From Symbiodinium kawagutii (Eukaryota > Sar > Dinophyceae > Suessiales > Symbiodiniaceae), in contig VSDK01009522.1 of assembly GCA_009767595.1 (NCBI GenBank), positions 15,810 to 79,809 on the forward strand: DNA of 64,000 nucleotides. The letters are read 5' to 3'. The notes under the pieces were generated by a model. That model searched no databases, had not been told where the DNA came from, and saw only the letters and a program-made list of their open reading frames with translations. Shown piece after piece: positions 33,156-42,638 of this stretch (positions within the stretch are counted from its first letter, which is position 1; every line of letters begins with the position of its first letter). Position numbers and translations under genes: made by a program.

Positions 33156-33372
33156 CCCCTTTTTGGGTTGAACCGAAAACGAGACACCAGCCCCACTCCT
33201 AGAGATTGAAACCCAACTAACCCAGCATTGCAACCCAACAGCGGGGCGCCACATAAATTATTAGCAGAATCATCACCAGTAATTTTTGTGGTAATTTCGT
33301 AATTTGACCGTTTATTAGTAATGAATTAGTAATGAATTAGTAATTTTTGAGTAGTTTCGTATGGTTGTTCAG

Positions 33373-33458
33373 TCTATTTGGAGCACAGGCCATGGCCAGC
33401 TCCTGGCTGCGGTCCTTGCAGCTGCTCCGTGCTTCGCACAGCTTGGCCTTGCGCAGCA
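33373..33458 (+). CDS. PPR exon B7 (LFGAQAMASSWLRSLQLLRA)
   Basis: TTGTTCAG|T then LFGAQAMASSWLRSLQLLRA, SHSLALRS and one base A before a GT donor. With the split base from B6 it reads FNSVLFGAQ: positions 27-35 (one residue long), Trp1, L5, L7-L8, to Ser18. The next exon adds GC to make Ser19. Confidence 0.65.
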
Positions 33459-33549
33459 GTGCCGCGCCACGGGTCCCACCGGGCTGTGGATCCATCGCCA
33501 CCGATTTCGATTTCGCAGATTTTTTTTCCAGGGAAAGCAGCCCCTGTGC

Positions 33550-33620
33550 TTCCAGGTACCGTTAGGTAGCCAACCTCTGGGACAACAATGGTGGAAACCA
33601 GCTGGTTGCCCAGGGTAGGG
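33550..33620 (+). mobile_element. Family B remnant
   Basis: GTAGCCAACC, AACAATGGTGGAAACCAGCT, GGTTGCCC and AGGGTAGGG match the interior and right end of the family B elements at 49481 and 61789; the left end is lost. Confidence 0.45.
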
Positions 33621-33951
33621 ATCATCGTAAACCAGTACCATGTGTGAAACCGTCCGTGTGGCTATGGCCAAGTGGACCACACCCTTGACTTTTGTTGAAG
33701 CCCACAAAAATTGACGTTGACAATTTTGAGCCACTGGCCATCTTCCGGATTGAACGTTTGGATGAGAATTCTGGCCCTCAACTCGCCGGATATTTGATTG
33801 CAAATCATCACCTATGTCTAAGCTGAAGGTCTTTTATTTTTTTGGATTTCCATTCATTCTGTGATGAAAACATGTTCTCTTGGGCAATGGAGCTTGTTGC
33901 AGGGCCAGCATGCGAATCAGTGACACGATCGCATCCAATTCTTTGACTCAG

Positions 33952-34046
33952 GCATCACCACATTCAGTTCAGTTTTGAAGACCTGCCACGACGGGGGTCG
34001 TTGGCGGATGGCATTGCCTTTGCTCCACAGCATTCTGATTGAGAAG
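33952..34046 (+). CDS. PPR exon B8 (ITTFSSVLKTCHDGGRW)
   Basis: TGACTCAG|GC then ITTFSSVLKTCHDGGRWRMA and LPLLHSILIEK. Every position from 20 to 35 and 1 to 15 is filled. AAG|GCTGGG is a GC donor in phase 0. The next exon starts at position 16, so the register supports GC rather than the later GT at 34074. Confidence 0.7.
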
Positions 34047-34526
34047 GCTGGGCTTGGAAAAGGGCCAGGATTGGTGAATGAGTCTATCCCGATCCTTCAC
34101 CTCTATAATCCGTAACCAGGCAACACCAAGTAGGGAATGTTACACAGTGGCTTTGGCTGGTTCAGTGGTTTAGGCTGGTTACCTATTATAAGTAATTGAA
34201 AGGGGAAGGTATAATACTTACCCAGCTATATTTGCTATGGCTCATCCTATTCATTTTGTCACCCAGGAAAACACAGCCGGGCGCCCCAAACTTGCAAGAC
34301 GGGCAGGTTGGATTTCATTGGCTTGAAACCGTTCCAATCCACAAAGTGATAATGTGGAACAGGGAGGAAACTAACTATTGGAATCGACGAGCGATTTGGA
34401 GTACTTTGGAGTACCATCAAGACGCGCCTATTCAGTTTGAAGCATGCCACATGCTCGGCAATGTGGCATGGTGACACCAGACATCATGATGCTGTAAGGC
34501 ACGATGCTAATCCCACACGGAGATTT

Positions 34527-34679
34527 GATTGAACAAGTGGGATCAAGTGGGATAAGCAATGGGATCAACTATGTCTAATGCAAATCCCACTTGATCCCAC
34601 TTGTCCAATCGAACAGTTAATGCCCTATAGACCTGCCCTTTGGTGGTTCATGCAGGTCTATAGGGCGTTAACTGTTTCG
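34527..34679. repeat. Double hairpin: two adjacent inverted repeats
   Basis: The first pair has GATTGAACAAGTGGGATCAA (from 34527) against TTGATCCCACTTGTCCAATC (ending 34610). The second pair, starting at that junction, has GAACAGTTAATGCCCTATAG against CTATAGGGCGTTAACTGTTT (ending about 34679). Both have arms of about 27 bp with one or two mismatches. It lies in the intron between B8 and B9. Confidence 0.85.
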
Positions 34680-34726
34680 ACTTGCGGCTGGGGAGCGCAG
34701 CTCCAGGCGCCTGCGTCCCCCGCCAG

Positions 34727-34773
34727 GTGGAGACCAATAGCATCACCATGAACGCTGCCTTAAGCGCCTGCGA
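34727..34773 (+). CDS. PPR exon B9 (VETNSITMNAALSAC)
   Basis: CGCCAG|GTG then VETNSITMNAALSAC and two bases GA before a GC donor (TGCGA|GCAG). It runs from position 16 to Cys30. The next exon gives G, making GAG (Glu31), so the join reads NAALSACEKGGRW, the canonical dinoflagellate PPR core. 47 bp. Confidence 0.7.
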
Positions 34774-35206
34774 GCAGCTGGGTTTCTCCAAGGAAGGGCC
34801 TGCGCCAGTTAGGAGTTGGTGAGGCCCATGGAACTCCTACAGAAAAGTGAAAAGTGAATAGGGAGCAGATATAAGAAATATGACTGATAATGGGGAGTAA
34901 ATAGACATAACAAATATATGATTGATAATGATCGTCGATGCAGTTTGTCATCGGATCAGGCTTGGTCATGAACTGCGCGACACTGATGCTTGCTTTATTC
35001 TGTTTTTTATATTTACCACAACTGGCAGTTACCCTAGTTGATTGCAAGGCAATCATAGATCTGGTAGTTACCCTACTTATAATTTACCCTACAACATCTC
35101 CTTCTTTTTGCTTGCGGCAAATCATAGATCCTGCACGAACAGCATCAGATCCACCGCCGGCCACCGGCCATCACATCCTCTCCTGGGAGTCCGGGAGGGT
35201 ACCAAG

Positions 35207-35270
35207 GAAAGGCGGCCGGTGGAGGGAGAGCCTCCAGTTGTTGATGTCCTATGCGTCCTTCCACCTGGAG
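35207..35270 (+). CDS. PPR exon B10 (KGGRWRESLQLLMSYASFHL)
   Basis: ACCAAG|G then KGGRWRESLQLLMSYASFHL and E. K32-G33-G34-R35-W1, L5, L7-L8, L16-E17. GAG|GAGCGC is read as a GA donor in phase 0, because the next exon starts at Ala18. Confidence 0.7.
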
Positions 35271-35784
35271 GAGCGCCCCCAAAAAGGGGTCCGGCCAAGC
35301 TGAAGTGCTAGGGACACTCTGGCGTCGAATTTGGTTGTGTGGAAAATTTGCTGTTTATAAAGGTCTTACCTATGAACAATTGTGATTTTTAGTTTCCAAG
35401 TTGGTTTACTCCAGTGTGGCTTAAACTTCAAGAATAGCCATCATATCAATCATAGGCCAAGGTTATAATAGCATATGATTGAAGGACATAAGTGCAAGAT
35501 ACTGCACGATGGAATTTCATTTTCTGCAGTATCAATAGGCACATCTAGGGACTGCCACTCATAAACTGAGTTTTGTTTCCAAGATCCAGCTGGGACGATC
35601 TCCCAGCGGAGGGGTTAGCTGAGGCCAGTTCTCCGAAACGCTGCTTCCAAGCGACGTTAGTAGCTCCCATCGTTGATGGATGTTGATGGTTCAACCTGGG
35701 GTTTCCTCTAGATTTGTCCTAGCAGCCAGTCCGGCAAAGTATCCTGATCATTAGGCACATGTATGCCGCCATTTCCGGAGCCAG

Positions 35785-35819
35785 GCAGATGCCATCACTT
35801 ACAACGCTACCCTTGCTGC
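35785..35819 (+). CDS. PPR exon B11 (ADAITYNATLA)
   Basis: GAGCCAG|GCA then ADAITYNATLA plus two bases GC before a GT donor. Positions 18-28. I21-T22-Y23-N24 is a perfect match. Only 35 bp. The continuation (Cys30-Glu31 ... Trp) was not found before the Sec61 gamma gene. Confidence 0.6.
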
Positions 35820-36606
35820 GTGACGTGGTGACAAGTGTGTTGGCACCAGTTGTCATTGTATTTGCTAGAGTGTGCTGAGACTTTGTTTGTGTCAAACTGA
35901 CTTTTGAACAACGGGTTTTAGTTGCAACCCTGAATCGTGATGTTGTGTAGTGGTATTAGCCTGTTCTGCATGGGGTTCTTCATGCTGGTATCGAGGGTTG
36001 ATGCTCCAAACTTCGCAGTGTTCACCGCTGTGTCCGCACAAGTTTTGTGAGCCATGCGGAACTTGGACATGTCTGGATGGCTTTTACCCACTAACTTTGG
36101 TTTTTAGTGTTTTTGGGATATGATTGATTGACCACATAACCATTAAAAATACTTTTTCAGCAAGGGGTCTATAAGCCACCAAGATGTGTTTTGCCATAAT
36201 TTTGAGTGGTGAAGTCTCCCATTCCCGGTCATTTTGCCAACCTTTGCTGCATAGTGCTGCTGGGTTTGGATGTTACCCGCCGTTGGAGTACCAAACAAGT
36301 CACCATGAAGTCATTCCCAGGTGCAACCCAGGGGTCAGCATAGCCACCAGTGCTTCATTAAGCTGAACATCCTAGGGCTGTTGAGCGTTGACATCCAAGG
36401 TGCTACGTGAGTTCTGTATACTGTCAGGGCTCCCAATGATCAATCTCACTGCTCCTAAATGGAGATTCAAAAGGAACCACTGGCATCACCAATGGCTACC
36501 AGCTAACAGCTGGGAGCCATGTTTTTCACTGGCGGCACTGGTGGTTCACATGCTCAAGATACCAGCAGTAGCACGCTCCCAGCATTTTTGTCGAAAGCCT
36601 GGAGCC
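35820..36606 (+). other. No gene seen; upstream of Sec61 gamma
   Basis: Either the intron or 3' end of the PPR gene, or the promoter and leader of Sec61 gamma. The frame of the downstream gene stays open upstream but has no conserved sequence. A loose spliced-leader-like AGCATTTTTGTCGAAAG lies just before the ATG. Confidence 0.3.
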
Positions 36607-36861
36607 ATGGCGACCAAGTTGGCCGGAATGCCTGCCTTCCTGACAGATAAGAACAATCCCGCTGGCTACTGCGTGCAAGGTGCCATCGAGTTTGGCATGG
36701 ACTCCCGTAGGTTGATCCAACGCTGCACCAAGCCGGATGCCAAGGAGTTCAAGAAGATTGCAGTGGCCTGTGCCATCGGCTTCTCCATCATGGGCTTCAT
36801 TGGCTACACCGTGAAGCTGGTGTTCATTCCCATCAACAACATCATTGTGGGTGGCAGCTGA
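36607..36861 (+). CDS. SEC61G: Sec61 gamma subunit (SecE homologue) of the ER translocon
   Basis: An 84-residue protein starting at an ATG in good context (GAGCCATGG). The N-terminal 30 residues are variable. Residues 34-50 ([17 protein letters not shown]) match the conserved cytosolic amphipathic helix of Sec61 gamma. Residues 51-75 ([20 protein letters not shown] and following) form the single tail membrane span, and [11 protein letters not shown] is the invariant C-terminus. The length is close to the usual 68-70 plus a short extension. With Sec61 alpha and beta it would form the protein-conducting channel of the ER. The gene has no introns, unlike the PPR exons around it, which could mean retroposition; same strand as its neighbours. 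Confidence 0.95.
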   Translation: MATKLAGMPAFLTDKNNPAGYCVQGAIEFGMDSRRLIQRCTKPDAKEFKKIAVACAIGFSIMGFIGYTVKLVFIPINNIIVGGS

Positions 36862-37510
36862 GTGAAGTGAGGAATGACGTGTCGATAGTCAGGGGACGTT
36901 GCTCCGGCGGCTGCGGTTTGACCACTGCCGGTGGCTTCTTTTGTGCAGCCCCTTTGAGCAGATTATGTGTCCAAAGCGCTATGCAATGTTGGAGATGGAA
37001 CGAACTAGCCCCTCAAGTGGTCAACAGAGATAGGCCAGATGCAAAAGACAGACAGGCACCTGAAAAATTCCATAGATTCATAAGCCACACATATGCACGA
37101 ATTGCTTGCGAGATCCATCCAAGTGAATCCATGTATTTTCAGTGCCATTGGCCCCCAGTTAACCACCATTTTTTTTCTAGGTCATAAGCTCTAACCTATA
37201 TTTGGGAGGCTACCGACATAGCCCCACCATAACCCACCTACCATTTAAAGGGATAAGCTACATTTTGGAGGCTAAAAACCCTTTCCTATTTAGGCTGCCC
37301 ATGGTTGACCTTAACTCCGCGCGGCTTGGACACAGCTCGCACAGTAGCAGACTCCCATCCTTGATGCGCAGCTGAGACGCGCGCTGAGAGGGCACCTGTC
37401 CGCAGAGGCAACAAAGGGCGAGCCCAAGTCTGCCGATGGCGATGACATGCCAGGATGGTGACGACAATGATCATGATGGTAAATAATTGTAAATATCATG
37501 ATGAGGAGAA
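36862..37510 (+). other. No firm gene; GC-rich patches
   Basis: The + frame near 36980 (AMQCWRWNELAPQVV) and near 37357 (ILDAQLRRALRGHLSAE) look coding-like, the first faintly PPR-like. Neither could be bounded. Overlapping - strand ORFs at 37258-37499 are shadows of this GC-rich patch. Confidence 0.3.
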
Positions 37511-37531
37511 TGCTGCTGCTGATGATGATGG

Positions 37532-37565
<34 letters not shown>

Positions 37566-37592
37566 GGTGGTGGTGGTGGTGATGATGATGAT
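37511..37592 (+). repeat. GAT and GGT trinucleotide microsatellites
   Basis: (GAT)n with GCT and GGT interruptions, then about ten GGT units, then (GAT)4. Confidence 0.95.
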
Positions 37593-37679
37593 TTGATGAT
37601 GACTTGTTGGCGTTCACTTGAACAGGTCGTTTTCAGGGGTTCATGACGGGTCCATGATGACAAATCACGGTGAACTAAC

Positions 37680-37778
37680 CTAGTTGGTGGTTTTCAAGAT
37701 GCTTTGTTTTCCCCAGTATTTGGGATAGTTAGTTGACGCACCACATGTTTTTCGTTTCACAGTTCGACCACCAAGCAG
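37680..37778 (+). mobile_element. Family A miniature element, TAAC target duplication
   Basis: CTAGTTGGTGGTTTTCAAGA ... CACAGTTCGACCACCAAGCA-G. TAAC lies directly on both sides (37676-37679 and 37779-37782). 99 bp, diverged interior. Confidence 0.75.
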
Positions 37779-37992
37779 TAACCACACGGTTCCTTCTCAA
37801 AATAACAACCCCCCAAATCATCCTTTCTTCGTCACGTTTCATTAGCCAGCCATATTTGTCGCTCACTATTTTGAGACGAACCCCCCCCAAGTCTCACAAC
37901 CAGATTTCACACCAACTTGGTGCCCCACCTGGTACCCCACCGCCCCACCCCATGGTGCCCCTCCCATGGTGCCCATCCCCAGGTGTCACCAG

Positions 37993-38112
37993 TGGCCCTT
38001 GTCCTTGCACTTCTTCCATCGCACCGGTGGCACCGTGGGGCTCAACGTCTCCCTGGCCTCCTGCCGCGGCGGCGGCCGCGGCAGCTGGCGCTGGACCTGG
38101 GAGCTCCTGGAC
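37993..38112 (+). CDS. PPR-like exon (GLNVSLASCRGGG..WELLD)
   Basis: After ACCAG the frame reads WPLSLHFFHRTGGTVGLNVS, LASCRGGGRGSWRWTWELLD. W1-L3-L5-F7-F8 and then N24...C30, Trp, L7-L8. The first linker is about six residues short. GAC|GCGCGA gives a GC donor in phase 0, and the exon at 42377 would continue in phase. GC-rich. Confidence 0.4.
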
Positions 38113-38179
38113 GCGCGACAAGCGTGGCTGGGCGGAGCTGGCGGAGGGCTGGGCTCACCAAATGGGAACTGAGGAAGTC

Positions 38180-38425
38180 GTTGGTCATTAAGTTGATGAA
38201 TTAATGGATGATTAAGTTGATGACTAGAATAGATGAATTACTAATAGATGAATAGATTAACTAATAGATGAATGGATGGTTAACTAATAGATCTAATAGA
38301 TGAATAGATGATCAAGTTGATGAGTTAATAGATGATTAAGTTGAAAACTAATCATTAAAGTGATGACTAATAGTTGATGATTAAATGGATTAATAGATGA
38401 TTAAGTTGATGACTAATCGTTTCAT
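38180..38425 (+). repeat. Imperfect tandem repeat of GATGAATTAATAGATGATTAAG type
   Basis: Variable units with TTGATGACTAAT and AATAGATGAATAG. Highly AT-rich, not coding. Confidence 0.8.
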
Positions 38426-39227
38426 TGATGACATCGATCAAGGAAGTAATGAGAACCAGCTTCAATAAGTGTTTTTCGTGGCCATGAGAGGTGGGCAACT
38501 TTGAACCTCTCCTTTTGCACATGGAAATCATGAAGCCATGGTGACTATCTAGCAGATCTGTCAGCATCCGGGTGAAACATATTGAGTCGTAAACTGGCTT
38601 CAAGTGGACCAATGTCCTGACTCAGCTGGGTGGAGACATCGTGGGTGAGGTACTGCAGCTACAGGGACCCAGGGAAGCCAGCGCCAGCCAGACACAGCGA
38701 CTGCTGACCGGGAACCTGTACCATCATCCAGAGTCTGCAACATTGATTTTTGATCTTTTGGTGAACCTTAATAGATCAATCGATGAACAAAGAAGCAATG
38801 GGGGTTGCAATTTACATTTCGTTTTTGACTGGCTGGCATGCCGCCTGGCCCCCAACCAAGTTGTGAAGGCTGGCCATTGGGCCAAACCCATTGTGACGCC
38901 CCGGCAAAAAAACTGGCTGGGGGTTGCTACCCTTTTGTTTCTTTGTTTTATCTATTGAGCTTCGCCATTGGAAGTCCCAGCAAAGTCATCCTTTAACCAG
39001 TCAAAAAAGCCATCCCTGACTTGGGGGGCCCCAAACTGGCTTGAAGAACCACCGTTGATCTATGCAGATTTGCAGATTTTCGTAATTGCTACCCTTTGGC
39101 ATCGTATGCCTGGTATTTTCCAGGATTCTCCATGGTTTCTTTTGATTTTCCTATAGTTTTCCTATGGTTTCCCTGGGGGTTCCCTATTAAATATGTTGAA
39201 TTCTGCCTTAACCTGCACGGCCCCCAG

Positions 39228-39303
39228 CTCCAACCTTGCACGGCGCCAAGGACTTCCATGGACAGCTTCACGCACCCTGGCAGCTGCACGGGCTCAAGCG
39301 TCC
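39228..39303 (+). CDS. Weak PPR-like exon (SNLARRQGLPWTASRTLAAA)
   Basis: CCCCCAG|C then SNLARRQGLPWTASRTLAAA, RAQAS, before a GT donor in phase 0. It fits positions 26-35 and 1-15 loosely (R-Q-G-L-P-W). No phase-matched partner was identified. Confidence 0.3.
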
Positions 39304-40555
39304 GTGGATGTGCCATTGAGGGTTGCTACGTTCTTAGCGGAGCAGAATTCAAAGATATGTGCTGTTTCACCCTTGCTATTGATGCTATTGTTGGTTATTG
39401 CTAGGGGATGGTCCACTACCGGCCTGATCACTTGGTATCCAACCCTTCTGATTCCCGTCATCTCAACCAGGGCATAGGTGTAGCGTAATGTGAGTCTTTC
39501 AGTGGCATGCAACAGATGCCAAATAGCGAGACCGGGTCCTCAACATGGCTTGAACGTGGTCCATGTGGAGAGCAGAAATCGGTTCGAATCTTTCTGGCTT
39601 TAGTGAGTGGCATGGGGTCCAGATCCTCAACCCGTTCAAATTGGATGGTGCCCTTTTTCTGAGAGACTCAACGCATTTACCATTCAATGTCCTGTACGTC
39701 ATTTTGCAATCAAAGTCCTGGAGCAGTTCGTTGTTGTTTAGTTTGTAACGGTTGAAACTTGATGTAACATACATGATTTGCGAGCGCACTTCGATCCACT
39801 TAAACCCATTGCACGTTATTACAATTATCGCAGACCGCTGTTGAACCGACTAATGATTGATCATTTGCATTTACTTTCGCCCACGGTCTTTCTTAGCTTA
39901 TTGAGGTGGATGCGGAGGCCACAGATGTATACATACTTTCACCCTCAATACCGATCCTCCTCCTGGGAAACCCAGCATGTACAAAATGGGTTTCTGTGCT
40001 AAACTGGAGGCCAATGTTATAGGATTTGCCAGTTATCAGCCAGCATTACCGCACAAAGGCCCACTGCTACAGCATGATTGGCCATTTGGTGATCAAATAC
40101 ATTCGAATGCCATTGATCAACCATATCAGAATGAGGCCCATAAAGACCCCGCGGATCACGATCATCAACTATTCCAACACATGACGCAGTAACCACCCCA
40201 TCACCATTAACCACTCACCATCATCAGCGGGTTCATGGTTCTCACATGTCACCAAGTCACTGATGATGGTTACACCGGAGTGAACTGTTTATCCAAACAA
40301 AGGTCAACACTGACGCCAACCATCACAACCTGACAGATTAATACGAATCACCAGACCGTATCAGGACCTAACGCCATCACCAGCCATCATTCACCAGATC
40401 ATTAAGCGTGATTAATTGCCATCAACCATCATAATCAAGCATGATTTCGCATCATTCAACATCATTCACTCGCCTTTTTGACCATCACTCCTTGGACGTG
40501 CACTCAGGAAGTGGTGACATTCGCCATGGTTTCGTAACGGGGTCAGTGAACCGCT

Positions 40556-40631
40556 NNNNNNNNNNNNNNNNNNNNNNNNNNNNNNNNNNNNNNNNNNNNN
40601 NNNNNNNNNNNNNNNNNNNNNNNNNNNNNNN
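40556..40631. other. Assembly gap (76 N)
   Basis: Run of N. The bases on both sides (GTGAACCGCT and AACCGCTCCC) share AACCGCT, which suggests a collapsed or misjoined repeat. Confidence 1.
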
Positions 40632-41198
40632 AACCGCTCCCTTACAGGGCCTACCATGGTTGTAACCCCAGGCTGTCCATAGACCACCAAAGCTTCCAAC
40701 CACCCCACGCAGGTGTCCCATCTCCCAGGTGTCCCATCGTGGTCAGCTGCTTTCCGGCCACCGCATGGCCTCAAGCCCTGCAGTGCCTTGACTCCCATCG
40801 CTTCAAAAATAATGAAAAAATGCTGATTTTTTTTTATAAATTATATTTTTTATAAATTATAAAATTTTGCTGATCATAATTGTCATTCTGATCACCTTCA
40901 GCCTCGCTGAACTCCTTGAGATGGTGAGTGAGAGAGAAATTGTCATTCTGCTAGCAGCAATAAGCTTCAGTAATTCAGCTACTGATAATCATGATGGTTT
41001 ATCGGTAATAATTGCTTCAAAATGGATAACGCATGATATGAAACAAGTTGAAAGATGATACTTTTCGGGAAAGTGTTGACCTATGTGCAAGAATTGCTGG
41101 AAAATGATGTGAACAACTTTGAGGAAGATGTCGCAATTGCTGTGCGTGAAACAGAGTCGCATGCCTTGTGAAGACTATTCACAGTAATGCTTCACACG

Positions 41199-41290
41199 TA
41201 CAAAGTTGGTTTATAACTGACTTAACTAGGGTTAACTGCCAGTTCTAGGGGTTATAAGCCAACTTACAACTGCTGGGGGTCCACCTTGTA
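41199..41290 (+). mobile_element. Family E inverted-repeat element
   Basis: Left TACAAAGTTGGTTTATAACT and right GGGGGTCCACCTTGTA, with TAACTAGGGTTAACTGCCAG inside. A related interior (GGTTTATAACTAAGCTAACT) lies at 61360-61456. Confidence 0.55.
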
Positions 41291-42262
41291 TGCAGTATGC
41301 ATCGCACTGGTTTATTCCGAGAGAAGTGTACACCTGCCAGCGAGAAGTTTTTGTCCAGCTCGATATTGGAACCGGCGATGTTTTCATGGCAGCACTTTGA
41401 GGTCACGGAGATCCCAAAGAGTTGGATTGATGATAGCAGTGCCACCATGTGTCATTCACTTTGTATGGCTTGTCGTAAGGTTTTTGATGTTTGAGTATCT
41501 TGTTTGTGATGGGATAGAGACTGAATTATTGTGAATGAACAAATCTGATAGACACGCAGCTAAGAAGCACCTATGATTTCTGCAACATCCCGCCCTTGTC
41601 GCCCCCTAAGAAACCTCTAAATTCTAGCGCCTAGGGCTGGCGGGTGGGAGTCGTTTGGGCCCACACGTTGAGGCATGTTCATTGGACCCAGTACACCGTG
41701 GATTTGCGCTTAGACATGCAGATGAACGTCTCTTGGACGCGACCTCCGGGCATCCTCCAGCATCCAAGTTGTGTAGACATGCTAGTGCTGCCAGCTGCCA
41801 GCTATACAAATGTGGCTGAGAACTACGTGCCAGTAGAGTTTCCTCGTGGCCGTGGGAATGTAAAGCGGTGAAATTCATCACTTTACAGGGTCTACGATGT
41901 CTGAGGTTTCCCTCATTGTTTGGGAAGATTCGTTTGATTCAAGGGTGTCGCAAACCATCAAGAACGTGCTTGCTGGCTTGTGGCCACCAGTTCCATCCAG
42001 CACTTCGGGAAGACTTGTTGAAGTGTTGGTGAATTTTCCACTCATCCTTTGAAGTGCACCTGCATTACATACCACATGTGTCGTTGGGTTCCTGTGCCCA
42101 AGCTTGTCCCTGTATCAATCTTCGGGCCACCACAATACTTACGTTTCTGCCATTGGCTCCTCGAGCACCTATAGAGGGCAAACCGTCAGACGCGCCGGCA
42201 CAAAAAACAATGTGTCGTTGGTGCATGGCGGATGTTTCATCTCAAGTTTCCTTTTGACAGAT
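41291..42262 (+). other. No assigned gene
   Basis: + strand ORFs at 41297-41494 and 41644-41871 have balanced composition and no repeats (for example SSSILEPAMFSWQHF), so one could be an exon. I recognise no family. Confidence 0.3.
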
Positions 42263-42263
42263 G

Positions 42264-42361
42264 TCCCTACCTGGTAGTTCCGGGTAGTTCCCCTGGTACT
42301 TCCCCTGGTATTCTGGGGGAACTACCAGGGGTACGACCAGGGGAACCACCAAGGGAACTAC
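42264..42361. repeat. Long imperfect palindrome of TAGTTCCCCTGGTA units
   Basis: The left arm has CCTGGTAGTTCC, GGTAGTTCCCCTGGTA and CTTCCCCTGGTA; the right arm has GGGGGAACTACCAGGGGTAC and GACCAGGGGAACCACCAAGG. The arms are about 45 bp and each is internally repeated. It lies directly upstream of a PPR-like exon. Confidence 0.85.
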
Positions 42362-42376
42362 CAACGTCACCTAAAG

Positions 42377-42470
42377 GAAACCACCTCCTCGGTCAGCGTC
42401 GGTTCCAAGGCCTTCAATGCTGCCATCAACGTCCAGGTGGACTGGCGCTCTGCGGTGCAGATGCTGCTTG
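42377..42470 (+). CDS. PPR-like exon (AFNAAINVQVDWRSAVQMLL)
   Basis: CTAAAG|GAA then ETTSSVSVGSKAFNAAINVQ, VDWRSAVQMLL. F23-N24-A25-A26-I27, Trp1, A4-V5, L8-L9. Phase 0 start fits the GC donor at 38112. A GC donor after CTTG is assumed; the frame ends at TGA 42488. Confidence 0.45.
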
Positions 42471-42535
42471 GCGCTTCCAGCAGCTGTTGATCGTGCAGGT
42501 GATGTTTTGGGTGCAAAAAAGTCCTTCGAAAACAT

Positions 42536-42638
42536 TTGTTAGGTGGTTTCAAACTTTTTTTTTACATATTTTTGGTTGTCCTTAGTAGCTATCAACAAAT
42601 GGTTGGTTGACTCATATTTTTCATAAACCACCAACCAG
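42536..42638 (+). mobile_element. Family A miniature element, ACAT target duplication
   Basis: TTGTTAGGTGGTTTCAAAC ... TTTTTCATAAACCACCAACC-AG. ACAT lies on both sides (42532-42535 and 42639-42642). The left terminus has drifted, but the duplication is exact. Confidence 0.75.

Larger units (their letters stand above)
38426..41198 (+). other. Mostly non-coding; weak exon at 39228 and an N-gap
   Basis: Short tandem TCTCCATGGTTT/TTTTCCTATGGTTT pieces lie at 39125-39170. CATCA/CCATCA-rich mosaic spans 40195-40450, and the AT-rich TATAAATTATA tandem is at 40830-40865. No recognisable gene. A + frame near 38620 (LGGDIVGEVLQLQGPREA) is coding-like but unassigned. Confidence 0.35.

Noticed and set aside
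34041-34075. GT donor at 34074 for the exon starting 33952
   Set aside because: It would add nine residues and break the motif register, while the GC donor at 34047 keeps it exact.
36388-36606. N-terminal extension of the Sec61 gamma frame
   Set aside because: The upstream codons start at a non-ATG and have no similarity to the family; the ATG at 36607 has good context and gives the expected size.
38185-38420. Possible CRISPR-like spaced repeats
   Set aside because: Units are variable, AT-rich and directly tandem, without unique spacers; the genome is eukaryotic.
39571-39590. GGTTCGAATC resembling a tRNA T-loop
   Set aside because: No acceptor stem, D-arm or anticodon arm could be fitted around it.
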